32,998 bases of DNA from Chloroflexota bacterium (GTDB taxonomy: Bacteria > Chloroflexota > Anaerolineae > Aggregatilineales > Phototrophicaceae), in contig WTGO01000028.1 of NCBI GenBank assembly GCA_011523515.1, positions 1 to 32,998 on the forward strand, in the 5' to 3' direction. The position numbers and the translations under genes were made by a program. Below, in pieces: positions 25,574-32,998 of this stretch (positions are counted from its first letter, which is position 1; each line of letters starts with the position of its first letter). The notes below the pieces were generated by a model. The model ran no database searches, was not told where the DNA came from, and saw nothing but the letters and a program-made list of their open reading frames with translations.

Positions 25574-25617
25574 CCCCTCGCCCCAAACCCCTCTCCCACA
25601 AGGGGAGAGGGGCTTAT
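25574..25617. repeat. hairpin-forming CCCCAAACCCCTC intergenic repeat, copy 1
   Basis: Contains a perfect ten-base-pair stem, CCCCTCTCCC (25588-25597) with GGGAGAGGGG (25603-25612), and a five-base loop, preceded by CCCCAAACC. The same CCCCAAACCCCTC start occurs near the right end of the window (32921-32960). It lies directly before the permease start, and its transcript would fold just upstream of that ribosome site. Confidence 0.7.
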
Positions 25618-25706
25618 TGCGCGCTAATGATCGCCTTTTCGATTGCAACCGCATTTGTTTCGTCAGGCTAAATCTGGTTAGAACTAGCAACTAGGTTAAA
25701 GTTGTT

Positions 25707-25734
25707 CCCCCTCTCCCTTGAATGGGAGAGGGGG
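25707..25734. other. strong intercistronic hairpin after the binding-protein gene
   Basis: A perfect eleven-base-pair stem, CCCCCTCTCCC (25707-25717) with GGGAGAGGGGG (25724-25734), and a six-base loop, 24 bases beyond the binding-protein stop codon. There is no T-run on the minus strand, so it is unlikely to be a classic terminator. A 3' stabiliser or attenuator that lets the binding protein be made in excess over the permeases is the likely role. Its stem sequence is related to the hairpin at 25588-25612. Confidence 0.6.
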
Positions 25735-25757
25735 GCCAGGGGTTGAGGGTGCGCACC

Positions 25758-27545
25758 CTACATCGACCCGTGCCACCAGTCGTTGACTTCACCGGTGATG
25801 ACATCGCCGCCGCCGCTCTTCCAATCGGCGACGAAGGTATCGAAGTCGTCCAGCGAGGCCTGGCCGGTGATGATATTAACAAAGGTCTCGGCTTCCTGGC
25901 CGTCGAGCGATGCGAGCGCGAGTTCCATCGTCCGCGTCGGGAAGGTTGTGAAGTGGTTGCGGATGCCATCCAGCTCCCAACGGTCCACCGCGAAAACATT
26001 AGCGTCGTCCCACATGACCGAAAGTTCGTCGCTGCCGAGGAAGGCGTCCATGTAGGCATCGCGCTCGTCGTCAGGAATGTTGGCCCAGACTTCGCGGCGA
26101 TGCTTGATCCAATTGGTCTCGAAACGCGGTTCAGTTAGCGCGCTGCCGTTGGTTCCGGGAGGACCCCAGATATGCTTGTTGCCATCGTAGCCAGAGGCCA
26201 GATCGAGGTTGGCGCCCATGGAGTCGACTTCGCCGTCATCGTCCCGCCAGTAGTAGTCGGTGCCCTCGAAGCCATGGTAGCGATTCTCCGGATTCTGCAG
26301 CAGTTCCGCCCACCAGCCGATTTGCTTCAGCACCAGATCGACATGCTCGAAGCCCTTGCGGAAGCAGAAGACGCTATCGACCACCGGGTTGCTCCAGGCT
26401 TTTTTCTTGATGCCGGTGGGGCCGGCCGGGATATCGCCGAATGTCCAGCGGGCGCTGGGATCGTTAGTGACGCTATCCGGCAAGCCGAAGAGCGCGGCGA
26501 AGGCGGGCGACATGGTGATGCCGCAGGTATTGGCGCCGATCTGGCCGAAGGCGGTCTGCGGTGGACGCAGCGTGAAGTAATCTTGCGCAAAGATGCCTTC
26601 GGCGTACCATTGGCGCAGCACGCCCAGCACTTCCTTGATCTGCGGCAAGACACTATTGTATTGCAGGTCGCCGGCCTCATTCGGTGTCCAGTACCCGGGC
26701 ATGACGCCCCAGGCGCCAAAGATGGGATCGAGCGAGCTGTACCAGGTGACCAGGTTATTGGCCGCCGCGATGCCGATGGTGCTGCCTTCGGGGCCGCTAC
26801 CGAGGTCGGCTTCGACAAAAGCTTTGGCGACCGCGTACAATTCATCGATCGTGGTCGGCTGGCTCATGCCAACGGCGTCCAGCCAGTCTTGGCGGATCCA
26901 GAGCAGCTTGTCGTTCTGCGCCGCTTGCTCGGTGTGTGGCAGGCCCATCTTGCGTCCGTTGACTTCGGCGTATTGCCAGGCAGCGCCACCGCCGAAGCTC
27001 CAGGCGTCCTTCAGCCAAACCGGATGCGCGACGGCGTCCCAAACATCGGTGATATCTTCGACCAAGTCATTCTCCAGCAGTTCGCCATAGATCTGCAGCG
27101 GCACCGTCTCCATGAAGTCCGGCAGCTCGTTGCTGGCGAGGGCGAGATTGTACTTCTGCAGGACCTCTTCTTCATTGTCGGTCCAGCTGAAAGCCAGCTT
27201 CCAGTTAATGCCGGTCACGGCGGCGTTAAGGCGAGTGAAGTTCGAATTTTCGATATCGTCGCCATCGGCGAATTCCCAGGGGCCGCGCCGGCTGCCGGTG
27301 ATGGTCACCGGCGGATCGACCGGCATGCCATCAGGAATGGGCGGCAGGGTTGTCGTCCATCCGCGCGGGTTGTTGGGGCTGCCGGGATGCAGCTCCGCCG
27401 GGATGTCGCCCATGCTCTGGGCCAAGGCGGGCGGCAAGCCATAGCGCGCCATCATCACGGCCGCCATGCCCGTGCCGCTCAAGCGCATGAAGTCCCGGCG
27501 CGAGGGCTTCAAGTCCGATGTGTCATAAGGAAATCTCTTGTTCAT
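25758..27545 (-). CDS. extracellular solute-binding protein, LplA/YtcQ-like, Tat signal
   Basis: A 595-residue periplasmic or cell-surface binding protein for an oligosaccharide, the receptor for the two downstream permeases. Its length is typical of the large LplA-type family-1 binding proteins. The N-terminus has a twin-arginine signal, SRRDFMRLSG (15-24, RR at 16-17), a hydrophobic stretch and a probable cleavage site at PPALA-Q (about 42-43). It is thus predicted to be exported folded. The start at 27545 is chosen for its AGGAG six bases upstream; a 29-codon extension lacks support. There is no lipobox Cys. Ligand unknown; the operon context suggests a beta-galactoside- or uronate-containing oligosaccharide. 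Confidence 0.92.
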   Translation of the reverse strand: MNKRFPYDTSDLKPSRRDFMRLSGTGMAAVMMARYGLPPALAQSMGDIPAELHPGSPNNPRGWTTTLPPIPDGMPVDPPVTITGSRRGPWEFADGDDIENSNFTRLNAAVTGINWKLAFSWTDNEEEVLQKYNLALASNELPDFMETVPLQIYGELLENDLVEDITDVWDAVAHPVWLKDAWSFGGGAAWQYAEVNGRKMGLPHTEQAAQNDKLLWIRQDWLDAVGMSQPTTIDELYAVAKAFVEADLGSGPEGSTIGIAAANNLVTWYSSLDPIFGAWGVMPGYWTPNEAGDLQYNSVLPQIKEVLGVLRQWYAEGIFAQDYFTLRPPQTAFGQIGANTCGITMSPAFAALFGLPDSVTNDPSARWTFGDIPAGPTGIKKKAWSNPVVDSVFCFRKGFEHVDLVLKQIGWWAELLQNPENRYHGFEGTDYYWRDDDGEVDSMGANLDLASGYDGNKHIWGPPGTNGSALTEPRFETNWIKHRREVWANIPDDERDAYMDAFLGSDELSVMWDDANVFAVDRWELDGIRNHFTTFPTRTMELALASLDGQEAETFVNIITGQASLDDFDTFVADWKSGGGDVITGEVNDWWHGSM

Positions 27546-27638
27546 GTTAGCTCCTGAATGAAACTCATTGCGTAACCGACTGTGGGAAAAGTTTGACCAG
27601 TAGCCACCTCCTTTATCCTGCCGCAATCCCAAATATGC

Positions 27639-28400
27639 CTAAGCGTTAGCGGTCCCGTCGTCATTGGTCTCGGCGGTCAACGAAATCACGGTTTGCCAAA
27701 CCTCGCTGCTGAACTGAATGTGATCGCGCATGAGCTCGGCGGCGGCGTCAGCATCGCCGCGCGCGATGGCGTTAAAGATGGCCAGATGCGTGCCGCCTCC
27801 CTCAGCCAGCGCCGGCAGACTGTCGGAGTGCGTTTCTTTCAAGACTTCTTCCAGCAGGTCAATCACGTTGACGACGAATTGGCCGATGATGGCGTTGTGG
27901 CTGGCTTCGCCGATGCGCCGGTGAAAGTTGAAATCGGCGATCAGGTATTCGCCCACGCGGTCCATATTGGCGCGCATGGCACGCAGCTCGGCTTCAATGG
28001 CTTTGATTTCCGCGGGCGTAGCGCGTTGAGCCGCCGCGCGAGCCGCTTCAACTTCGATCATCTTGCGCGCATCAAGCAATTCCATGATCGTGCCGCCCCA
28101 GGTCGCCAGGCTAAGCCCCAGAATGCGCCCGAAGCTGGCGCCCGTGTTGGTAGTGAGGAAGGTGCCGTCGCCAACGCGAGACTCCACCAAACCCACCGCC
28201 TCCAGCACTTTAAGCGCCTCGCGCACGCTATAGCGGCCGACGCCCAGGGCATCCGACAGCGCGCGCTCGGACGGCAGTCGCTCGCCCAGCGGGATGGCGC
28301 CAGACAATATGTAATTCTTCAGCTGCTCGAGGGTCTGGTCTTTGACCGAGGTCTTTTCGACAGTTTTCAAACCGGAGATGCTCGGTGGCGGGTACTTCAC
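27639..28400 (-). CDS. GntR/FadR-family transcriptional regulator
   Basis: A 253-residue repressor-type regulator. The N-terminal winged helix reads LGERLPSERALSDALGVGRYSVREALKVLEAVGLVES (about 37-73), and the C-terminal all-helical FCD effector domain has the metal-binding-type DFNFHRRIGEASHN. The start is a GTG at 28400, supported by AGAGGAG about seven bases upstream. It is the first gene of the operon on the minus strand, 93 bases before the binding-protein gene. FadR-subfamily members in such operons usually respond to sugar acids or hexuronates, which agrees with the enolase-superfamily dehydratase at the operon's end. A likely operator lies 22-46 bases upstream of its start, suggesting autorepression. 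Confidence 0.93.
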   Translation of the reverse strand: MKYPPPSISGLKTVEKTSVKDQTLEQLKNYILSGAIPLGERLPSERALSDALGVGRYSVREALKVLEAVGLVESRVGDGTFLTTNTGASFGRILGLSLATWGGTIMELLDARKMIEVEAARAAAQRATPAEIKAIEAELRAMRANMDRVGEYLIADFNFHRRIGEASHNAIIGQFVVNVIDLLEEVLKETHSDSLPALAEGGGTHLAIFNAIARGDADAAAELMRDHIQFSSEVWQTVISLTAETNDDGTANA

Positions 28401-28421
28401 GGCAGTCTCCTCTGGGACCTA

Positions 28422-28446
28422 CACTGATTGGTCAGTGGTGTTACCA
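28422..28446. promoter_or_regulatory. FadR-type operator, two overlapping palindromes
   Basis: CACTGATTGGTCAGTG (28422-28437) has perfect six-base arms. Overlapping it, TGGTGTTACCA (28436-28446) matches the FadR-subfamily pattern TNGTNNNACNA. A third pairing, ATTGGT with ACCAAT, spans 28427-28448. The site sits between a possible promoter and the ribosome site of the GntR-family regulator gene, so it is a natural autoregulatory operator for the whole operon. Confidence 0.6.
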
Positions 28447-28462
28447 ATTCTAGTCGATAACA

Positions 28463-28486
28463 GCGGCGCTGTCAAATTAGCGCCGC
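28463..28486. other. 8-bp inverted repeat upstream of the regulator
   Basis: GCGGCGCT (28463-28470) and AGCGCCGC (28479-28486) form a perfect stem with an eight-base loop. No T-run follows on either strand. It may be a structural or regulatory site. The rest of the 393-base gap up to 28793 shows only a terminator-like hairpin at 28594-28633 and no gene. Confidence 0.3.
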
Positions 28487-28593
28487 AAGACTCCGCAGAA
28501 GATCCGCTAGCTGCCACGCGAACGCCGGTGCTGCGGAATTGGCCAGCGGAACTTCTAAAGGCAGCAAACAAGAATAACGGCAGGCAGGAACAT

Positions 28594-28633
28594 AAATAAA
28601 AAGCGTCCGAATTACACCCCGTATCCGGACGCT
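28594..28633 (-). terminator. Rho-independent terminator of the esterase operon
   Basis: Read on the minus strand, AGCGTCCG (28626-28633) pairs with CGGACGCT (28602-28609), and the stem is followed by TTTTTATTT. The hairpin plus T-run fits an intrinsic terminator about 160 bases after the esterase stop codon. Confidence 0.55.
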
Positions 28634-28793
28634 CGTCACCAAGTTTGCAGGTATGCGCCGCGCCCTTCAAGCACGCTGGCGACGCAATCTGACACTTCCT
28701 TACGCGGACTCCAGCCAGTATAGCTTACGCCCTTAATCCTCGCAAGTATTTGCCGCGTCAAATCAAGGGAAAATCAAGCGTCGCCGCGCAATT

Positions 28794-29741
28794 CTAGAGT
28801 GCGCGTTCGAAGAATTCGACTGTCGCTTCGACCATAGCGGGCAGATAAGCATGCGCCACGCCTTCATAAAGTACCAATTCGAGATTGTCGGGCGCGCCCG
28901 CGCCCCGATAGACTTCGCCGGCGTAGTCCATCACCTTGTGGATGCCGGCGATGGGCGAGAGCGGGTCCAGGTCGCCGGTCAGGATCAACTGATGGCGAGG
29001 CGCGGTTAGCGCCACGATATGTTCCATGTCCAGGCCCGATACCAGCATGCCGGGCACGTAATAGTAGATGGCGTGCATACGCAGGTTGCCGCTGTCGGCG
29101 AAGTCGCGATAGCGGGTCATCTGAGAGATGGGCGCCGCCGCTTTGACCTTCTCGTCCAACGCGGCAACCCAGGTAGTGCGCGATCCGCCCAGGCTCATGC
29201 CGACAGCGCCAACGCGCGCGGGGTCAACTTCCGAGCGACTGAGCAGGTAGCGCAAGGCGGTCAGGTCATCGTGCACCATCATGCCCCAGAGCGAGCGGCC
29301 CTGCCACACAAATTGCTTGAAGAGCGACAGCTCGGTTGAAGCGCCGCTTTCGCTCGCGCCGCCGGGCCCCTGGTGCTCCCGCTGTCCGAAGCCGTAAGCG
29401 TCGATCGCCAGCACGATGAAACCGGCCTCGACCAACGCCAGCCCCGGCGCATAGCCGTTTTCGCGAACTTTGATGGCGGCGTCTTTGCCCAGCGTGTATT
29501 TGCCGCCGTGCTCGTGATGGTAGAGGACGGCCGGCGCCGGCGTTTCAATGTCCTTGGGCAGCAGCAGATAGCCGTAGACGGTATCGCCGAGGCCATTGGC
29601 GAAGGTCAGATGCTCCAGCGTATAGCCGGGCTCGTCGCGTACAGAATCAATGCTGACCTGCGGCAGGAAGGGCGGCGGAATGTCGCCGAGCAACTCCCAG
29701 AGTTTTTGCCGTGTTGATTGCGGGCTCATTATCAGGTCCAT
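28794..29741 (-). CDS. alpha/beta-hydrolase, acetylxylan-esterase/dienelactone-hydrolase type
   Basis: A 315-residue serine hydrolase of the alpha/beta fold. The nucleophile is Ser183 in GMSLGG (181-186), with a likely acid in TGDLDP (257 or 259) and His297 in GVAHAYL. The N-terminal segment GYLLLPKDIETPAPAVLYHH and the oxyanion region resemble acetyl esterases and related sugar-deacylating or dipeptidyl-like hydrolases. There is no signal peptide, so it is probably cytosolic, removing acyl groups from imported sugars. Start candidates are ATG at 29741 (overlapping the upstream dehydrogenase by ten bases) and ATG at 29729. The overlap indicates co-transcription with the dehydrogenase and the permeases upstream. 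Confidence 0.85.
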   Translation of the reverse strand: MDLIMSPQSTRQKLWELLGDIPPPFLPQVSIDSVRDEPGYTLEHLTFANGLGDTVYGYLLLPKDIETPAPAVLYHHEHGGKYTLGKDAAIKVRENGYAPGLALVEAGFIVLAIDAYGFGQREHQGPGGASESGASTELSLFKQFVWQGRSLWGMMVHDDLTALRYLLSRSEVDPARVGAVGMSLGGSRTTWVAALDEKVKAAAPISQMTRYRDFADSGNLRMHAIYYYVPGMLVSGLDMEHIVALTAPRHQLILTGDLDPLSPIAGIHKVMDYAGEVYRGAGAPDNLELVLYEGVAHAYLPAMVEATVEFFERAL

Positions 29742-30718
29742 TCGACTAATATCCCCAGCACATGCTTGTCCCAGTCCGCCAGATGCGCGTAAGCGTCAGG
29801 AAACTCGCGCCAATTATAACGATGAGTGGTCAGCGGCGTCACTTCGACGCGCCGCCGCGCCAACAGCTCCAGGCATATCATTTGCTCGCGCATCTGCGTC
29901 CAATAGCCCGGGCTGTCTTCAAAACGCGGCCGCGTGATCTCGTGCGCGCCGATGATGTGCAGGCCCTTACGGTGCACATCGCGGTAGAAGTTGACGCGCT
30001 CGCTAGCGCCGCGGGTGCTGCCGAGCAAGACGACCCTGCCCTTCTCCGCCGCCATTTGAAACGCGGTCATGACCAGGGCCGGCGCGCCCGTCGCCTCGAT
30101 CACGACATCAGCGCCGGAGCTGCTCAGCATAGCGCGCAGTTCATCCAGCAGCCCGTCGTCGCTGACCAGAATCTCGTCAGCGCCGATTCGACCCGCCAAA
30201 GCCAGCCGCTGTGCATCCAGGTCGATGCCGATGACCGGCAAGCCCCCCGACAGCTGCGCCAGCCGCATGGCCAGGATGCCGACGATACCCGCGCCCAGGA
30301 CAGCCACGGATTCGCCCAGCTCGATGCGCGCTTTGCGCACGCCTTGCATGGCGATCGCCAACAGATTGAAATAGGCGACTTCATCGGGCGGCAGATCCGC
30401 CGGCACGGGCAAGCAGACATCGGCGTCAACCAGCGCGTGCGAGGCGTGCGGCGCCGGACAGACGACGCAGTCCCCAACCTGCAGCGTCGTGACCGCAGCG
30501 CCACGGGCTTCGACCAAGCCGACGAAACTGTAGCCAGGATAAAATGGATAGCTTGCGCCGGTATTGTCGAGATTGAGAAAGAAGGCGCGCTCGGTGCCCG
30601 GGCTAATCAGGGTCGTCAGCGCGCGCAGACGGACCTGGCGCGGCGGCGGCGGCGGCGGATCAAATCGCTCAATCTCGACTTGACCGGCCGCTGTGACGAC
30701 CGCACGCTGCCCGTTCAT
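29732..30718 (-). CDS. medium-chain dehydrogenase, zinc-type alcohol dehydrogenase superfamily
   Basis: An NAD(P)-dependent oxidoreductase of about 328 residues. It has a GroES-like N-terminal half with ISPGTERAFF and YPGYSFVGLV, and a Rossmann half with VLGAGIVGILAMRLA followed by Asp in GIDLDAQR, suggesting NAD preference. The four-cysteine structural-zinc lobe of classical alcohol dehydrogenases is absent. It belongs to the group that starts with the ISPGTE signature, often found in sugar or polyol operons. The start may be ATG at 30718 or TTG at 30727; the TTG has the better-spaced ribosome site (AAGGG). A polyol or sugar substrate is inferred from context only. Confidence 0.85.
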   Translation of the reverse strand: MNGQRAVVTAAGQVEIERFDPPPPPPRQVRLRALTTLISPGTERAFFLNLDNTGASYPFYPGYSFVGLVEARGAAVTTLQVGDCVVCPAPHASHALVDADVCLPVPADLPPDEVAYFNLLAIAMQGVRKARIELGESVAVLGAGIVGILAMRLAQLSGGLPVIGIDLDAQRLALAGRIGADEILVSDDGLLDELRAMLSSSGADVVIEATGAPALVMTAFQMAAEKGRVVLLGSTRGASERVNFYRDVHRKGLHIIGAHEITRPRFEDSPGYWTQMREQMICLELLARRRVEVTPLTTHRYNWREFPDAYAHLADWDKHVLGILVEWT

Positions 30719-30804
30719 GACTTCCAAATGTTCCCTTGCTCTTTAGCCGAGCGCGCTTGTGCTTTTGCGACCTTCTGTTAGCCCCTGTCGCTGCCGCCGA
30801 GCGG

Positions 30805-31881
30805 TCATTTCATGCCGGTCGTCGCGATGCCGGTGGTGATGAAGCGCTGCAGAAAGGCGAAGACCAGCGTAATCGGCAGGAGCGTCACCACCGTCATCGC
30901 CAGCACGTAATGCCACTGGATCTGCAGCTCGCCCTGGAAGGCGTTCAAGCCCACTTGCAACGTGAAATAGTCGTTCTGGCTGAGTACGATCAGCGGCCAA
31001 AGGAAGTCATTCCAGCGCCACATCACTGAGAAGATGGCCAATACCGCCAGGGCCGGGCGCGCCAGCGGCAGAATGATGCGCCAATAAATGTGCCACTCGC
31101 TGGCGCCGTCGATGCGCGCCGCGTCCAGAAGCTCATCGGGGATGGTCAGCATGTATTGCCGCAGCAGGAAGATGCCCGTCGGCGTGGCCGCGCCGGGGAT
31201 GATGACGCCCCAGAGGTTGTTCTTCCAACCGATGCTGGTGATGACCAGAAACACCGGCACCAGAATAACAGTAATCGGGATCATCAAGGTTGAGATGAAT
31301 AATACAAAGATGGCGTCACGCCCTTTGAAGCGATACTTGCTCAGCGCGAACGCCGCCATGCTGTTGATGATCAGGGTGATCGCCGTCGCCAACGAGGTCA
31401 CCAGCACGCTGTTTTTGAGGTAGGTGAAAAAGTCGAAGTTTTCCAGCTCGACCAAGGGATCCAGATAATTCTCCCAAGCCAGCTTGACCTCCTCGACCGG
31501 TTCGCGTTGGCCGATTTTGACCTTGATGCGCTCCGCGCCCGGGTCGGCCGGGTCGACCATTTGCGCTTCGATGCCCACGCGCCGCGCCTGCGCCAATTCA
31601 CGTGTACTGCCGTCCGCCTGTGTCACGCTGAACAGCGGCAACGGTTTATCGTAACCCTCGACATCGACCTGCACCTGCTGATAGGGCAGCAGCGGCGGCG
31701 GATATTTAACCAGACCGGCCTGCGTCTTGAAGGACGAAGCGACCAGCCAAAGCACTGGCCCAAACATCAAAACCGTGCCGATGGTCAGATACAGGTAGGT
31801 CAGCGCGTCGGCGGTGTCGACGCGTCTTCCGCCCCTGCGCAGCGAGAGAAATTGACCCAGGTTGATTCTGTCCGCTTGCAT
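30805..31881 (-). CDS. carbohydrate ABC transporter permease, MalG-like with large loop
   Basis: A 358-residue CUT1 permease, longer than the usual 275-300 residues. After the first membrane segment (about 28-50) it has an insertion of roughly 100 mostly polar residues, PPPLLPYQQVQ to ELENFDFF, predicted to be extracytoplasmic. The later part has five membrane segments and the EAA loop DAARIDGASEWHIYWRIILP, with a C-terminus typical of MalG-type permeases. It is 18 bases downstream of the MalF-like permease and pairs with it. The binding protein probably lies upstream, beyond the window edge. No ATPase gene is present here. Confidence 0.92.
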   Translation of the reverse strand: MQADRINLGQFLSLRRGGRRVDTADALTYLYLTIGTVLMFGPVLWLVASSFKTQAGLVKYPPPLLPYQQVQVDVEGYDKPLPLFSVTQADGSTRELAQARRVGIEAQMVDPADPGAERIKVKIGQREPVEEVKLAWENYLDPLVELENFDFFTYLKNSVLVTSLATAITLIINSMAAFALSKYRFKGRDAIFVLFISTLMIPITVILVPVFLVITSIGWKNNLWGVIIPGAATPTGIFLLRQYMLTIPDELLDAARIDGASEWHIYWRIILPLARPALAVLAIFSVMWRWNDFLWPLIVLSQNDYFTLQVGLNAFQGELQIQWHYVLAMTVVTLLPITLVFAFLQRFITTGIATTGMK

Positions 31882-31899
31882 GGCCGTCGCCCTGACTTT

Positions 31900-32898
31900 C
31901 TAAGCGAGGCTCGACTGATTGCCGAGCCGCAGCTGCAGCAGCGTCAATATCAGCAGCGATACGCCCAGCACCATCGACGCCGCCGCCGATAAACCGAATA
32001 GCTGAATCTGGTTGGAGAAGCCGGTGGTGTAGATGTACTGCACCATCAGCTGGGTGCGCGTGCCCGGTCCGCCGCCGGTGAGCACGAAGATCTGGTCAAA
32101 CATCTGCACGGCGCGAATTAGCGACAGCACCAGCACGACAAACATGGTCGGCATCAGCAGCGGCATGGTGACGAAGCGGAAATCTTGCCAGCCGTTAGCG
32201 CCGTCGATCGAGCTGGCTTCGTAGAGTTCGGGCGGGATAGATTGCAGCCCGGCCAGCAAGATCAGCGTATAGAAGCCCATCAGCGCCCAGACGCTGACGA
32301 AGACCACCCAGAACATGGCCCAGTTGGGATCAAGCAGCCAGCGCTTGCTCTCGCCGCCCAGTATTTCGATAATGCCGTTCAGGACGCCTTCATACTGCAA
32401 TACCCACTTCCAGATCAGCGCGACGACTACGGGCGACAGCAGCACCGGATAGAAGAATACACTGCGAAAGAAACCGCGCGCGATGATGCGCCGATTCAAG
32501 ATCAGCGCGGTAATCAATGAGAAAAGCACGATGCCGCTGACCTGAAAAATGACGAAGAGAATCGTATTGTAAATGCCGCGCCAGAAGAGGTCTTCCTGGC
32601 AACTATTGGGCTGGGTGAAGTTTGCACAGTCGAAGAGCGTGGCGAAATTATCGAGGCCGACGAAGGGCCGATCCGCAGGGAAAAGCTTGGTGCCGCCGGT
32701 CATCGCGTAATAGAAGTTGAGCAGCATCGGGAACAGTACAAAGATGCCAAAAATCAATAAGTTGGGCAGCACAAAAAAGTAACCCATCTTGTCGATGCCG
32801 ACGCGCCGCTGGATGGGTTTCAAAATGCCGTCGACCACCGTTACCAGCAGCAGCAGCAGCGGGCGCGTCAGCGGGTCGAGAAGTGTTACTAGGCGCAA
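31900..32898 (-). CDS. carbohydrate ABC transporter permease, MalF-like
   Basis: A 332-residue CUT1 permease. An N-terminal amphipathic or extra hydrophobic segment (about 5-25) precedes the first clear membrane segment, MGYFFVLPNLLIFGIFVLFP. The EAA loop is EASSIDGANGWQDFRFVTMP. A loop with two Cys (DCANF, NSCQE; about 90-105) between segments 1 and 2 may form a disulfide. The frame has no ATG near its beginning; TTG at 32898 is the first start after a stop at 32914, and ATG at codon 38 is an alternative. It forms a channel with the MalG-like protein downstream. Confidence 0.91.
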   Translation of the reverse strand: MRLVTLLDPLTRPLLLLLVTVVDGILKPIQRRVGIDKMGYFFVLPNLLIFGIFVLFPMLLNFYYAMTGGTKLFPADRPFVGLDNFATLFDCANFTQPNSCQEDLFWRGIYNTILFVIFQVSGIVLFSLITALILNRRIIARGFFRSVFFYPVLLSPVVVALIWKWVLQYEGVLNGIIEILGGESKRWLLDPNWAMFWVVFVSVWALMGFYTLILLAGLQSIPPELYEASSIDGANGWQDFRFVTMPLLMPTMFVVLVLSLIRAVQMFDQIFVLTGGGPGTRTQLMVQYIYTTGFSNQIQLFGLSAAASMVLGVSLLILTLLQLRLGNQSSLA

Positions 32899-32920
32899 GG
32901 GTATGACCTGTGCTTAGCTT

Positions 32921-32960
32921 CCCCACCCCAAACCCCTCCCCCATAAAGAAGGAGGGGCTT
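32921..32960. repeat. CCCCAAACCCCTC intergenic repeat, copy 2
   Basis: CCCCACCCCAAACCCCTCCC, then a loop and GGAGGGGCTT, forms a hairpin with a seven-base-pair core (CCCCTCC/GGAGGGG). It shares the CCCCAAACCCCTC segment and the trailing GGGGCTTA with the element at 25574-25617. It lies upstream of the MalF-like gene at the window edge. Confidence 0.5.
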
Positions 32961-32998
32961 AGACTTACGTAAACCGATTACGCGACTCCCCTTCCCTC

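Noticed and set aside
25566..25601. Twelve-codon N-terminal extension of the LplB-like permease
   Set aside because: The extension translates the GC-rich hairpin repeat; MAFKQYM at 25565 is a normal start.
26172..27557. 461-codon open frame on the plus strand opposite the solute-binding protein
   Set aside because: Antisense shadow; no ribosome site or motifs, and the minus strand encodes a clear Tat-exported binding protein.
1..32998. tRNA, rRNA or riboswitch genes
   Set aside because: Reading both strands I found no convincing tRNA arms, rRNA segments or cobalamin-riboswitch box, including upstream of mutA. Covariance models were not available.

Overview
This looks like a chromosomal stretch from a GC-rich heterotrophic bacterium, most likely an uncultured Chloroflexota of the Anaerolineae/Caldilineae type. 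The taxonomic call is an inference from gene content: a two-subunit methylmalonyl-CoA mutase with MeaB, CUT1 sugar transporters without a local ATPase, inositol genes, and CACAGAG-type and CCCCAAACCCCTC-type intergenic repeats. There is no rRNA, tRNA or marker gene to confirm it. I see no CRISPR array, complete insertion sequence or prophage.

Layout: (1) 33-2062, minus strand: iolG-iolC, part of a myo-inositol catabolic operon. (2) 2063-2414: intergenic region with a 138-bp inverted-repeat-bounded element carrying a 29-bp dispersed repeat. (3) 2415-4857: an AT-richer island with a small acidic protein gene and, convergent to it, a restriction-modification locus. A nuclease-like ORF and a DNA methyltransferase are joined by a (GT)13 tract that leaves them out of frame. 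Removing one dinucleotide would give a single 747-residue nuclease-methyltransferase. This is the most notable feature of the window and a candidate phase-variation switch. (4) 4930-6162: an orphan cytochrome P450. (5) 6256-11301: mutA-mutB, a convergent GYD-domain gene and meaB, forming a propionate/methylmalonyl-CoA module. (6) 11614-16510: a YbjQ-family protein, glycerol-3-phosphate dehydrogenase, cofactor-independent phosphoglycerate mutase and a UDP-sulfoquinovose synthase. (7) 16719-20036, plus strand: an MFS transporter, a DapA-superfamily aldolase/lyase and a short-chain dehydrogenase. (8) 20037-20329: a mosaic of intergenic repeats.

(9) 20330-28400, minus strand: a carbohydrate-use operon in the order GntR regulator, Tat-exported solute-binding protein, two LplB/LplC-like permeases, GH42-like glycosidase and an enolase-superfamily dehydratase. 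A FadR-type operator lies just upstream of the regulator, and two strong hairpins separate the binding-protein gene from the permeases. (10) 28794-32898, minus strand: a second sugar-transport cluster with MalF-like and MalG-like permeases, a medium-chain dehydrogenase and an alpha/beta-hydrolase esterase. Its binding protein, if present, lies beyond the window.

Taken together, most of the window concerns import and breakdown of plant- or algal-type glycosides, sugar acids and polyols, feeding central metabolism (GpmI, GlpD, methylmalonyl-CoA mutase). The restriction-modification island sits between the metabolic blocks.
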